Below, piece by piece: positions 1 through 7,707 of a stretch of 25,055 nucleotides of DNA (positions within the stretch are counted from its first letter, which is position 1; every line of letters starts with the position of its first letter). The notes beneath the pieces were generated by a model. The model saw only the letters and a list, made by a program, of their open reading frames with translations, did not search any database and had not been told where the DNA came from. Source of the stretch: CAYFJO01 sp964343305 (GTDB taxonomy: Bacteria > Planctomycetota > Planctomycetia > Pirellulales > Pirellulaceae); the NCBI GenBank assembly GCA_964343305.1, contig CAYFJO010000131.1:1-25055 (forward strand), in the 5' to 3' direction. The translations under genes and the position numbers were made by a program.

Positions 1-1
1 G

Positions 2-1468
2 CATCCTCTGGCTCGGCTTCACGCACTCTGGACGCTCGACGGGCTCGGCGCGCTATCGGCCACAGCACTCGAAGCCGCGCTCATAGACAGTCACGCCAGC
101 GTACGACGAAACGCCGTCCGGATCGCGGCACGAAACGTCGTTGATGTCAACCGGTTGGCGTCGTTGGTTGATGATCCCGACGCAAAGGTCCGTCTCGAAC
201 TCGCCTCGACGCTGGGAGCATACGATACCCCGACAGCCAGCGCCGCGCTCGCCAGACTGGCAGTCGGGTCGAACGAGGACCGTTACATGATGGCCGCCGC
301 CATGAGTTCGCTGAATCAGCGCAATGTGTCGGCCGTCCTGGCTGCGGTCATCCAGTCCGCCGGCCGTGGAAGCGACCCCATCACCATGGAACTGATCGGA
401 CAAGCCATTGCGATGGGTAAGAAAGAATCGATCGGCGGCGTGATCGAACTGGTGTGCTCGCGGCAGAGCGAGCGTCCTGAGAAAAGTAAGTTTGAGGCCC
501 TGGCACGCGTCCTCGATGGTTTTCGGTCGCGCGGGTTGCCTGCCGACACTCTTCCGGGAACAGCCAGCGACCGCATCGCCGATACCATTCAGCAGGCTCG
601 TACGGCTGCTGCGAATCATGCGACGGCTGAAGACGTCCGCGCCGCGTCCATCCAATTACTGGGGCGTGAAGAGGCTCGCCGGGAAGACGATTTCATGCTG
701 ATGCAGCGTCTTCTGGTTCCTCAATCGCCTGTCGTTCTCCAGCGGGCTGTCGTGGCGCATCTGGCACGGCGCAGTGAGCCTTCAGTGGCGGAAGTTTTGC
801 TCGCAGGTTGGCAGTCACACAGCCCGGAACTACGCAGTCAAATTCTGGACGTCCTCGCGAGTCGGGGATCGTGGGCCGAGTCGCTTCGCGGGCGTCTGGA
901 AGCCGGGACGATCCGCGCCGGTGAGCTGAGTGCTCCAATTCGACAGCGATTACTGGACCGCGCCAAGAATGCACCGCAGTGGCAAAAAGCTCTGGCCACC
1001 AAAGCGTCGACCAGTCGCGCCGAAATACTGCGCCAGTTCCAACCTGCACTGCAACTGGATGGTGACAGCAAGCGAGGCGCCGTTGTGTTTCGCAAGACGT
1101 GCATCAACTGTCACAAGGTCAAGGACGAGGGACACGAGGTGGGGCCTAAGCTTGCATCGATCACCAACAAAACGAAGGAAGCGCTACTGACTTCAATTCT
1201 CGACCCCAACGCCGCGGTCGACGCGAAGTACTTCAGCTACTCGATCGTCACTGACGACGGTCGAATTCTCACTGGGAACCTGGAAACCGAGACGGGCAGC
1301 AGCATCACGTTGCTCGCAGCCGGGGGTAAGCGTGAAACGGTCCTGCGACGCGACATCGAAGTCCTTCAGGCATCCAGCAAATCTTTAATGCCTGAAGAAC
1401 TGGAACAGGAACTCAAACCTCAGGACGTCGCCGATCTGATTCAGTTTGTTCGTGACACGTTTCGGTGA
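2..1468 (+). CDS. PVC-type HEAT-repeat/haem-binding CxxCH protein, C-terminal part (5' end outside window)
   Basis: The frame is open from the first bases of the window, so this is the last 488 residues of a longer protein. Residues 1 to about 330 are Ala/Leu/Arg-rich helical repeats of HEAT type, opening with a stretch (HPLARLHALWTLDGLGAL) typical of planctomycete membrane-bound dehydrogenase-like proteins. A cytochrome c-like domain follows, with the haem motif CINCH at residues 367-371 (bases 1100-1114), then GPKL, ILDPN and a tail ending in DLIQFVRDTFR. This matches the Planctomycetes/Verrucomicrobia putative haem-binding domain (TIGR02603 type). These proteins are usually exported and often carry an N-terminal glucose/sorbosone dehydrogenase-like propeller, which would lie upstream of the window. 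The electron-transfer partner and substrate cannot be read from here. Family assignment is confident; the enzymatic role is inference. Confidence 0.9.
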   Translation, partial: HPLARLHALWTLDGLGALSATALEAALIDSHASVRRNAVRIAARNVVDVNRLASLVDDPDAKVRLELASTLGAYDTPTASAALARLAVGSNEDRYMMAAAMSSLNQRNVSAVLAAVIQSAGRGSDPITMELIGQAIAMGKKESIGGVIELVCSRQSERPEKSKFEALARVLDGFRSRGLPADTLPGTASDRIADTIQQARTAAANHATAEDVRAASIQLLGREEARREDDFMLMQRLLVPQSPVVLQRAVVAHLARRSEPSVAEVLLAGWQSHSPELRSQILDVLASRGSWAESLRGRLEAGTIRAGELSAPIRQRLLDRAKNAPQWQKALATKASTSRAEILRQFQPALQLDGDSKRGAVVFRKTCINCHKVKDEGHEVGPKLASITNKTKEALLTSILDPNAAVDAKYFSYSIVTDDGRILTGNLETETGSSITLLAAGGKRETVLRRDIEVLQASSKSLMPEELEQELKPQDVADLIQFVRDTFR

Positions 1469-1501
1469 ATCGATCTTACAACGGGAAGAGAATCAAAGAG
1501 A

Positions 1502-1529
1502 CTTCCGAAGTCCAAGTGGACTTCGGAAG
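1502..1529. terminator. 12-bp perfect hairpin, possible terminator of the haem-protein gene
   Basis: The arms cttccgaagtcc (1502-1513) and ggacttcggaag (1518-1529) are perfectly complementary around a 4-nt loop, starting 33 nt after the stop codon. A second small hairpin follows (acccg/cgggt, 1534-1546). There is no immediate U-tract, so a Rho-independent terminator is not proven. A dispersed intergenic palindrome is the alternative. Confidence 0.4.
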
Positions 1530-1660
1530 CCGGACCCGAAGCGGGTTGCCCCCGCCCGCCGCAGGTCGAGCGCGGTGCTCGTGGTACTCTAATCGAGTTT
1601 TTTGTCAAAATCCGGCGGAAGAAAGGTGAAGTTCTTTTGAAAATCTTGAGGCAGCACCGT

Positions 1661-1679
1661 ACAGGTTGGCGCAACCTGT
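1661..1679. repeat. 8-bp perfect inverted repeat upstream of uvrD
   Basis: acaggttg (1661-1668) and caacctgt (1672-1679) are perfect inverted copies around gcg. The element lies about 95 bp upstream of the -10 box of the helicase gene. It could be an operator for a dimeric regulator or a hairpin. It does not match the LexA boxes I know, so damage regulation is not claimed. Confidence 0.3.
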
Positions 1680-1774
1680 TGCAAGTGAACAAGATAGGTT
1701 TCACATCGCCAACTCGAATGCGTCAAATTTCTTTTGTCAGGGGCGGGCCGCTGATAACGTTTCCGCCTCTCTCA

Positions 1775-1780
1775 TATAAT
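1775..1780 (+). promoter_or_regulatory. Perfect TATAAT -10 box for uvrD
   Basis: TATAAT sits 24 bases before the ATG at 1804, so transcription would start near 1787 and give a very short leader. The leader holds the Shine-Dalgarno ggaag at 1794-1798, five bases before the ATG. The -35 position at 17-bp spacing (1752-1757, tgataa) is a poor match to TTGACA. Confidence 0.45.
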
Positions 1781-1803
1781 GAGATCAGTACACGGAAGAA
1801 AAC

Positions 1804-4035
1804 ATGTCAGCGCAGCGAATCGACGAAATTCTGGGGCCCCTAACATCTAGCCAGCGTGAGGCCGTTCAGCATGTCGAAGGACCTCTGCTGATTCTCGCTG
1901 GGCCGGGCAGTGGCAAGACGCGCGTCATCACTCATCGTATCGCCCATATGCTGTATCAGGGCGTTGCGGCGCGTCAGATCCTGGCGTTGACGTTCACCAA
2001 CAAGGCCGCTGAGGAGATGCAATTGCGGCTGGAGCGTCTTGCGCCTCGGCAACCGGTTTGGATGGGAACGTTTCATCGATTTTGTTCGCGGCTGCTCCGT
2101 CAATATGCGTCGATGGTCGGGCTGACAGAGAATTTTTCGATTTTCGACACACAAGACAGCAAACGGGCGCTGAAACAAACGGTGGAAGACGCTGAAATTG
2201 ATTTGACGCACACGTCGCTAGACCAGATTGCCTCGACAATTAGTTGGGCGAAAAACGAAGTGGTTCCTTCGGAAGACTACGCCGGACGATCTGGCAACGT
2301 CGTGGGGGGACTCGTCGAGCGCATCTATCCCGAGTACCAAAAACACCTCTTGCGATCCAACGCGGTGGACTTTGACGATCTGTTGCTGCACGTGGCACGG
2401 CTGTTACGCGACAACGACGAATTGCGCCACGCGCTGGACGAACGATTTCGCTATATCCTGGTCGATGAGTATCAGGACACAAACCTCGCGCAATACACGA
2501 TTGCTCGCGCGCTCTCACAGGATTATCCGAACTTGGCGGTCGCTGGCGATCCGGATCAATCGATCTACGGTTGGCGAGGCGCGAACCTGGACAACATTCT
2601 TGATTTCGAACGAAACTATCCCGACGTCGCCGTGGTGCGACTGGAACAAAACTATCGCAGCACACCCAACATCCTACGGCTGGCCGACCATTTAATTACG
2701 TTCAATGTGCGCCGAAAACCCAAGTCGCTTTTCACCGACCGCCCCGAAGGGTTGCCGCCGCGGCTGGTCATCCATCCTACCAGCAAAGACGAAGCCGATC
2801 AGATCGCTCAGCAAATTGCCCGTGACGTCGAATCGGGCAACCGACGCTTTCGCGACTTTGCAATCTTCTATCGGTTGAACGCGCTGTCGCGTGGTCTGGA
2901 AGGTGCGTTGCGATCGATGAACATTCCTTATGTGATCATCAAGGGCCTGGAATTTTATCAGCGCAAAGAAATCAAAGACATCCTGGCGTACCTGCACGTG
3001 CTGAACAATCCGTCCAACGATGTCGCGCTGCGGCGCATCATCAACACGCCACCAAGAAAGATCGGAAAGAAGACCGTGCAAGCCGTGTCCAACCACGCGC
3101 TGCGATACGGCCTGCCGATGCTTGACGCGGTGCGCGAGGCTGCGATGATCGAATCGCTTTCAGCGCGTGCCAAGTCGGCGTTGGCCAAGTTCGTCGCGAT
3201 CTATGATGAGTTGCGAGACAGAGCGACGTTGTCTTTGACCGACATCATGAAGCAAGTTCTGCAGGTGACCAACTATCACGAATGGCTTTTTAATTCGGAC
3301 GATCCCGAAGACGAGAACCGTCTGGACAATATCCAGGAGTTGATCACGGCCGCCGAAGAGTTCGACGAAGATCACGGCGGCGAAGGCAGTTTAGAAGAGT
3401 TTCTAGAACAAGTCTCCCTGGTCAGCGACACCGACGAATGGGAAGCGGACAACGACCGCGTGGCACTGATGACTTTGCACGCGGCCAAAGGTCTGGAATT
3501 CCCGGTCGTGTTCATGACCGCCGTGGAGAAGGGACTATTGCCGCATGAGCGTTCCAGTGAAGAACCAGATGTTGAAGAGGAACGGCGATTGATGTTCGTC
3601 GGCATTACACGTGCCGAGGAAGAGCTAAACCTGAGTTGCGTCAAATACCGGACGTTCCGTGGCAAGCGAACGATGGCCGCTCCCAGCGAGTTCCTCAACG
3701 AACTTCCTCGGGAAGACTTGCAGGTCATCGAAACAGAGAGCATGTATCGTCCAACCTTCGAACATGATACGTGGGCGGACGCCAGTTTCGATGACGACGA
3801 TTTTGTCCAGCATGCGCCGCACGAAGTCATGATCGACGTGGACGCGCCGCTGTCCAGCCAGCCATTCCAACGCGGCATGGTGGTCGAACATCCCGAATAT
3901 GGCGAGGGGACGATTCTGTCGATTCGAGGGACCGGGCGCAACCGATCGGCCACGGTTCGCTTCTATGACGACGGCGACGAAAAGACGTTTCGCCTGAGCC
4001 ACGCACCTTTGTCGCTGGTAACTTCGGTGGATTAA
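1804..4035 (+). CDS. uvrD: ATP-dependent DNA helicase, UvrD/PcrA/Rep superfamily 1A
   Basis: The 743-residue length is usual for PcrA/UvrD. All superfamily 1 motifs are visible: Q motif LTSSQREAV near residue 14, Walker A AGPGSGKT (32-39), motif Ia ALTFTNKAAEEM, Walker B VDEYQDTN (220-227), motif III GDPDQSIYGWRGA (about 248-260), motif IV LEQNYRST, motif V TLHAAKGLEFPVVF, and motif VI MFVGITRAEEEL with Arg603. The C-terminal 50 residues (GMVVEHPEYGEGTILSI...) match the Tudor-like domain of PcrA that contacts RNA polymerase. It unwinds DNA 3' to 5' in nucleotide excision repair, mismatch repair and removal of RecA or stalled polymerase. The ATG is chosen by the ggaag Shine-Dalgarno and the -10 box. 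The last base of its stop codon is the first base of the next gene, so translation is probably coupled. UvrD and PcrA cannot be told apart from sequence alone. Confidence 0.95.
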   Translation: MSAQRIDEILGPLTSSQREAVQHVEGPLLILAGPGSGKTRVITHRIAHMLYQGVAARQILALTFTNKAAEEMQLRLERLAPRQPVWMGTFHRFCSRLLRQYASMVGLTENFSIFDTQDSKRALKQTVEDAEIDLTHTSLDQIASTISWAKNEVVPSEDYAGRSGNVVGGLVERIYPEYQKHLLRSNAVDFDDLLLHVARLLRDNDELRHALDERFRYILVDEYQDTNLAQYTIARALSQDYPNLAVAGDPDQSIYGWRGANLDNILDFERNYPDVAVVRLEQNYRSTPNILRLADHLITFNVRRKPKSLFTDRPEGLPPRLVIHPTSKDEADQIAQQIARDVESGNRRFRDFAIFYRLNALSRGLEGALRSMNIPYVIIKGLEFYQRKEIKDILAYLHVLNNPSNDVALRRIINTPPRKIGKKTVQAVSNHALRYGLPMLDAVREAAMIESLSARAKSALAKFVAIYDELRDRATLSLTDIMKQVLQVTNYHEWLFNSDDPEDENRLDNIQELITAAEEFDEDHGGEGSLEEFLEQVSLVSDTDEWEADNDRVALMTLHAAKGLEFPVVFMTAVEKGLLPHERSSEEPDVEEERRLMFVGITRAEEELNLSCVKYRTFRGKRTMAAPSEFLNELPREDLQVIETESMYRPTFEHDTWADASFDDDDFVQHAPHEVMIDVDAPLSSQPFQRGMVVEHPEYGEGTILSIRGTGRNRSATVRFYDDGDEKTFRLSHAPLSLVTSVD

Positions 4036-5483
4036 TGTCGCAATCGTATCCCAAAATCGCTCAGCTCAAGACCGCGGACGACTTTCGCGCGCGGCTCGAA
4101 GAATTGGGCTTAGAGCTGCCGGTTGATGACCGCGTCCTGTCGGCCGAGGAAGGCTCTCCGCTCGCCGAGCCCATCTCGTTTGGCCCGCTAACCGCCGGCA
4201 ACCGCTGGTGCATCCATCCCATGGAAGGCTGGGATGCCAATCCCGACGGTTCGCCTTCTGAGCATACGCTTCGCCGTTGGCGGAACTTTGGTCTCAGTGG
4301 GGCGAAGTTGATTTGGGGTGGCGAGGCGGCCGCCGTTCAGCCTGATGGCCGCGCGAATCCCAATCAGACGCTGGCAACATCAGGCAACCGCGCGGGACTG
4401 GCCGCGCTGTACAAAGAGTTGTTGTCCGCACATCAAGACTCATTCGGGACGACTGACGATTTTGTCGTGGGATTGCAACTTACGCACTCCGGCCGTTTTT
4501 GCCGCCCCAATTCCAAGCAACTAGAACCGCGGATTGCGTACCATCATCCGTTGCTGGATGAGAAATTCGGCATCGATCCGAGCGATCAATCCGTGGTTTG
4601 CTCCGATAGCGACATCGAACGGTTGATCGACAACTACGTCGCTGCGGCTCAGTTGGCGCATGATGTCGGTTTCCAATTCGTTGACGTAAAATCCTGTCAC
4701 GGCTATTTGCTACACGAGTTCCTCAGTGCCCGGCGGCGCCCCGGAAGATTCGGCGGCGACTTCGATGGCAGAACACGACTGTTGCGCACGGTCATCGAAC
4801 GAATTCGAAACGAGATTCCATCGCTGCAGGTGATGGTCCGTGTCAGTGTGTTCGACGTGCCGCCGTTCAAGACCAGTCGCGAAGTCGGCGAGCCAATGGA
4901 TTATCAGAGTCACTTGCCCTACGAATTAGGCTTCGGCCTGAATCCAGCCAATCCATTCGAAATCGATCTGGCGGAACCAATCCATTTGATCAACCAACTC
5001 CAAGATTTTGGCGTGACCGCGATCAACATTTCCTGTGGCAGTCCCTACTACAACCCGCACATTCAACGCCCCGCCATCTTTCCGCCCAGCGATGGTTATC
5101 AACCGCCCGAAGATCCACTCGCGGGCGTCGTCCGGCAAATCCAAACCGCACGAGCCTGCAAAGCCGCTTGCCCAAGCATGCCGATGGTTGGCTCCGGCTA
5201 CACCTATTTGCAAGACTACCTGCCGCACGTCGCCCAAGCGGTTGTGCGCGAAGGTTGGATCGACGTAGTCGGACTTGGCCGAATGGTTTTGTCGTATCCA
5301 GAATTGCCTGCCGACACGTTATCTGGCCAACCCGTGCAACGTAAACGCATCTGTCGAACGTTTAGCGATTGTACGACTGGTCCTCGAAACGGATTGATTT
5401 CTGGTTGCTTTCCACTCGATCCGTATTACAAAGAGCTACCGGTCTCAGAGGAGCTCAAGCAGATCAAGCAAGATCTCGACTGA
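4035..5483 (+). CDS. NADH:flavin oxidoreductase, Old Yellow Enzyme family
   Basis: This is a 482-residue FMN-dependent TIM-barrel oxidoreductase. Visible family signatures are HPMEGWDAN with LIWGGEAAAV near the N-terminus, LQLTHSGRFCRP (the LxHxGR active-site strand), CHGYLLHEFLS followed by RRRPGRFGGDFDGR (the usual HGYLxxxFLSP and NxRxDxYGGSxENR region), and VGLGRMVLSYP near the C-terminus. A tail with three Cys (RICRTFSDC...SGC) is conserved-looking; it resembles but does not fully match the Cys cluster that binds 4Fe-4S in the 2,4-dienoyl-CoA reductase subgroup. The substrate is unknown; ene-reduction or dehydrogenation of a small molecule is the family reaction. The gene overlaps the uvrD stop by one base (TAATG), which suggests coupling but no obvious functional link. 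Confidence 0.88.
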   Translation: MSQSYPKIAQLKTADDFRARLEELGLELPVDDRVLSAEEGSPLAEPISFGPLTAGNRWCIHPMEGWDANPDGSPSEHTLRRWRNFGLSGAKLIWGGEAAAVQPDGRANPNQTLATSGNRAGLAALYKELLSAHQDSFGTTDDFVVGLQLTHSGRFCRPNSKQLEPRIAYHHPLLDEKFGIDPSDQSVVCSDSDIERLIDNYVAAAQLAHDVGFQFVDVKSCHGYLLHEFLSARRRPGRFGGDFDGRTRLLRTVIERIRNEIPSLQVMVRVSVFDVPPFKTSREVGEPMDYQSHLPYELGFGLNPANPFEIDLAEPIHLINQLQDFGVTAINISCGSPYYNPHIQRPAIFPPSDGYQPPEDPLAGVVRQIQTARACKAACPSMPMVGSGYTYLQDYLPHVAQAVVREGWIDVVGLGRMVLSYPELPADTLSGQPVQRKRICRTFSDCTTGPRNGLISGCFPLDPYYKELPVSEELKQIKQDLD

Positions 5484-5814
5484 TATCGATTCATCGAGCG
5501 ACCCAATAGCACGCCGAGACGGCAACACAAAGGACTGCGGAGACAATCAGCGCAATCCAGCGGCTTCGCTGTGGTTTTGGCGCGTCGGGCTCTTCCATCA
5601 GACCTTTCGTCAAGCTTTCGAAGAATACTTCCGAGTTTCTCTTTTGCGTTGGGCGAAACCTGCCGATTGTAAAATAAGCCGGGCATTCGCTCGCTCCTCA
5701 TCCTACCTTTTCGCTGCCACCTTATCACCCGCCGTTTCAACACTCCCCACCTGCTTTCCTGTCGTTGCGTTTTGGCACATTCGTCGTCGTGCGCGCAGGC
5801 TTGCATTTGTACCC
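5484..5814. other. Region between the OYE gene and the outer-membrane gene
   Basis: The only coding signal I see is a small minus-strand frame at 5491-5598, extendable to 5686 if one frameshift is allowed. It converges on the OYE gene with seven bases between the stops. Bases 5687-5814 would hold back-to-back promoters for that small gene and the beta-barrel gene. I see no clear -35/-10 pair. Confidence 0.5.
5491..5598 (-). CDS. Small predicted membrane protein (35 aa), possibly the end of a frameshifted 64-aa gene
   Basis: The minus-strand frame from the ATG at 5598 encodes 35 residues: a charged N-terminus (MEEPDAPKPQRSR), then a hydrophobic helix of about 20 residues (WIALIVSAVLCVAVSACYW) and VAR. 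The weak Shine-Dalgarno gaaagg lies close to the ATG. Upstream in a different frame, an ATG at 5686 with a good gagg Shine-Dalgarno starts MPGLFYNRQVSPNAKEK..., a charged helical stretch running up to the 35-aa frame. Joining the two needs one +1 shift near 5598-5605 and would give a 64-aa tail-anchored protein that fits neatly between the neighbouring genes. Function is unknown. A sequencing error, a broken gene or two overlapping small genes are all possible. Confidence 0.4.
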   Translation of the reverse strand: MEEPDAPKPQRSRWIALIVSAVLCVAVSACYWVAR

Positions 5815-6885
5815 ATGCATTGCTCGATCCGACTTCGATTGATCGTTGTTGTCGCAATTTCCGCGTCACTGTACTCGGCTCGCGGATTCGGCGAGACGGC
5901 GTTTCCCCCTAGCCGGGACGCTGATTGGACGTTGACTCGTTTGCCGGATGTCGATCAGCAGAACTTGCCGACCTATTCGTACTTTGGATCGGCCAATCAG
6001 AGTTACTTTGACAGCAATGATCTGCAACCAACTTCCAAGGCGTTCGCTGGTTATCAGGCCGCGGCGGCATTGAAGATTGCCAAGCCGAGTTTTAGCTTCG
6101 ATCCCTCGATGATCACGATTCGTGGTAACGACCTGTCGCTGAAGACTTTTGCCTGGCGATATGCCCCAAGTGTTCGAATGACTTTGGCGAAAGAGCTGTC
6201 GTCGGGCATTGAAACGGGAATCGAGTTTTGGAAGTTCGGGGCTTCGGCAAGAGATTCGCTCGCGGCGGATGCCGGGTCGTTTCTCATCTCGCGGCCAGTG
6301 CCGACAGCGACGAGCGGTTTGCTGGCCTCTGGGCCCGCGTCGATGGATGCCAACGCTGAGTTCGGTGTTTACTCCGTGGATGCCTTGGCAGGAATCAGGA
6401 GCCGGTTGCTAATGCTGGATTCACACTTTGGCGCCGGCATACGATACGCCGAGACCTCCCATTCCTACCATGCATCGACAGGGACCGATCGCGTGATGGC
6501 AACGCAGAACACAAACGGAATTGGGCCGCTGTTCTTTGTCAACTTTCGCTATCGACTTCGCGACAACTTGTCGCTGGTGTTGAATAACCAAACGGCCTTC
6601 CTGATCGGCGACTATTCGTACCAAGTCGTGCAGACGACCAATGCCGGCACGGAATATGCGAGAAACTCGGACAATGTTTTGATGCAGACTCTGCAATCGC
6701 AGATCGGCATCGATTGGACAGTCGAATCGCCGGCGGGGATTGTTTTCTTCCAAGCAACTTGGGACATTCAAGAATGGTACGACTCGATGCGAAATTCGAC
6801 CGGAATCCTCGGCGCGCAAACAGGTCTGCTGGCGCACAATCTCAGCTTCGGCGGCTTGGCGATCTCCGCGGGCATCACTCGATAA
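5815..6885 (+). CDS. Putative outer-membrane beta-barrel protein
   Basis: Starting at the ATG at 5815 gives 356 residues with a clear signal peptide (MHCSIRLRLIVVVAISASLYSARG). The frame is open 57 codons further upstream, but that extension is Arg/Ser-rich and would bury the signal peptide. The mature part has many short alternating hydrophobic/polar segments, for example HFGAGIRYAETSHSY, GPLFFVNFRYRLRDNLSLVLN and a closing LSFGGLAISAGITR. These look like amphipathic beta-strands of an outer-membrane barrel, reminiscent of the Lpg1974-like/BBP7-like families of planctomycetes. No catalytic motif is seen. No strong Shine-Dalgarno precedes the ATG, so the start rests on the signal peptide. A pore or structural role is inferred. 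Confidence 0.65.
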   Translation: MHCSIRLRLIVVVAISASLYSARGFGETAFPPSRDADWTLTRLPDVDQQNLPTYSYFGSANQSYFDSNDLQPTSKAFAGYQAAAALKIAKPSFSFDPSMITIRGNDLSLKTFAWRYAPSVRMTLAKELSSGIETGIEFWKFGASARDSLAADAGSFLISRPVPTATSGLLASGPASMDANAEFGVYSVDALAGIRSRLLMLDSHFGAGIRYAETSHSYHASTGTDRVMATQNTNGIGPLFFVNFRYRLRDNLSLVLNNQTAFLIGDYSYQVVQTTNAGTEYARNSDNVLMQTLQSQIGIDWTVESPAGIVFFQATWDIQEWYDSMRNSTGILGAQTGLLAHNLSFGGLAISAGITR

Positions 6886-6896
6886 CCTGACTCAAC

Positions 6897-7526
6897 ATGT
6901 TGACGGTCGACCCACACCCATTGCTGGACTTACGAGCGTTCGTCACGGAGTTTCCCCAACCGTTGGGAAAGCTCGCCCCGACGGACGAACTGATTACCAT
7001 GTTGTCTTTGGACGCGTCTGCTCCATTGACCAGTGACGATGATGTCCGAACTGCCGTACGCGATCTGCTGCGTCATGGTGGATTCAAGCCAACGGGGCGT
7101 AACAAACCCGCGTCCGAGTATCTGATCAAAGCGACCAGTTCGGGTGCGCTGTCGTCGATCAACGTTGCCGTCGATGCATGCAATGCCGTGTCGCTTCACA
7201 GCGGCCTGCCAATCAGTGTCATCGATCTCGATCTGGCACAGCCGCCGCTAGTGATCCGAATTGCCCCACCAAGTACTTCTTACGCGTTCAATCCGTCCGG
7301 CCAGACGATCGATGTCGGCGGTCTGTTGTGTTTGTTCGACGGGGAGGGTGCCTGCGCAAACGCCGTCAAAGACTCACAGCGCACGAAGACCAGCGGTAAC
7401 ACACAGAAGACGCTATCGCTCATCTGGGGCACAAACCAGTTAGCCGGCCGAGCGGAAGATGCACAGGCATGGTACCACCAACTTCTGCAAGCACACGGTG
7501 CAACCTTGGAAAGCCACTCGCCCTAA
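6897..7526 (+). CDS. B3/B4 tRNA-binding domain protein (PheRS beta-subunit B3/B4-like)
   Basis: This 209-residue protein carries the B3/B4 fold of the phenylalanyl-tRNA synthetase beta subunit as a stand-alone protein (COG3382 type). The diagnostic core is VDACNAVSLHSGLPISVIDLD at residues about 92-112, followed by GGLLCLFDGEGAC and the KDSQRTKTS segment near the C-terminus. In PheRS this domain takes part in editing of mischarged tRNA; the role of free-standing versions is not established, and amino-acid or aminoacyl-tRNA binding is the usual guess. The gene starts 11 bases after the stop of the barrel gene and is probably co-transcribed with it. Its TAA stop lies inside the 8-bp direct repeat that bounds the palindromic element downstream. 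Confidence 0.75.
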   Translation: MLTVDPHPLLDLRAFVTEFPQPLGKLAPTDELITMLSLDASAPLTSDDDVRTAVRDLLRHGGFKPTGRNKPASEYLIKATSSGALSSINVAVDACNAVSLHSGLPISVIDLDLAQPPLVIRIAPPSTSYAFNPSGQTIDVGGLLCLFDGEGACANAVKDSQRTKTSGNTQKTLSLIWGTNQLAGRAEDAQAWYHQLLQAHGATLESHSP

Positions 7527-7707
7527 ACGGGATTATTCATGAACCGTGGTCCAAATGACGTAATGTTTTCTGTGAAGAGAAGTTGCGGCTATCTTGCCTG
7601 AAACACCGTGCAAATTCGAATCCACACTAACCCGACGCGCAAGCGAGGGTTTTTGGACGTCGCCCCTCGCTTGCGCGTCGGGTTAGTGAATAATCCGGGC
7701 TAAACGG
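7523..7707. mobile_element. MITE-like palindromic element with 8-bp flanking direct repeat
   Basis: The direct repeat CTAAACGG occurs at 7523-7530 and 7700-7707. Between the copies lie 169 bases with terminal-type inverted repeats (gattattca at 7531-7539, tgaataatc at 7687-7695) and a perfect 25-bp inverted repeat (7625-7649 with 7664-7688, 14-nt loop). The left copy contains the TAA stop of the plus-strand gene; the right copy supplies the TAG stop of the minus-strand gene. Removing the insert and one copy leaves two converging genes whose stops overlap in CTAA, a natural arrangement. This supports insertion with target duplication. The weak point is four extra bases (7696-7699) between the right inverted repeat and the right direct repeat. 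No transposase is present, so mobility would need help in trans. It may also act as a bidirectional terminator. Confidence 0.55.
7625..7688. terminator. Perfect 25-bp palindrome between convergent genes, likely bidirectional terminator
   Basis: Arms 7625-7649 and 7664-7688 are perfectly complementary (cactaacccgacgcgc... against ...gcgcgtcgggttagtg) around a 14-nt loop containing a T5 run. The hairpin is very stable in RNA from either strand and lies between converging stop codons, so it can end transcription from both sides. The sequence resembles dispersed planctomycete intergenic palindromes that I recall, but the copy number here is unknown. Confidence 0.55.

Larger units (their letters stand above)
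1469..1803. other. Intergenic region upstream of uvrD, with hairpins and a promoter -10 box
   Basis: No convincing gene lies in these 335 bases. The stretch holds a strong 12-bp hairpin near the end of the upstream gene, a weaker hairpin (cgagc/gctcg, 1567-1581) with a T6 run at 1598-1603, an 8-bp perfect inverted repeat at 1661-1679, and a consensus -10 box at 1775-1780. Each main element has its own entry. Confidence 0.6.
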
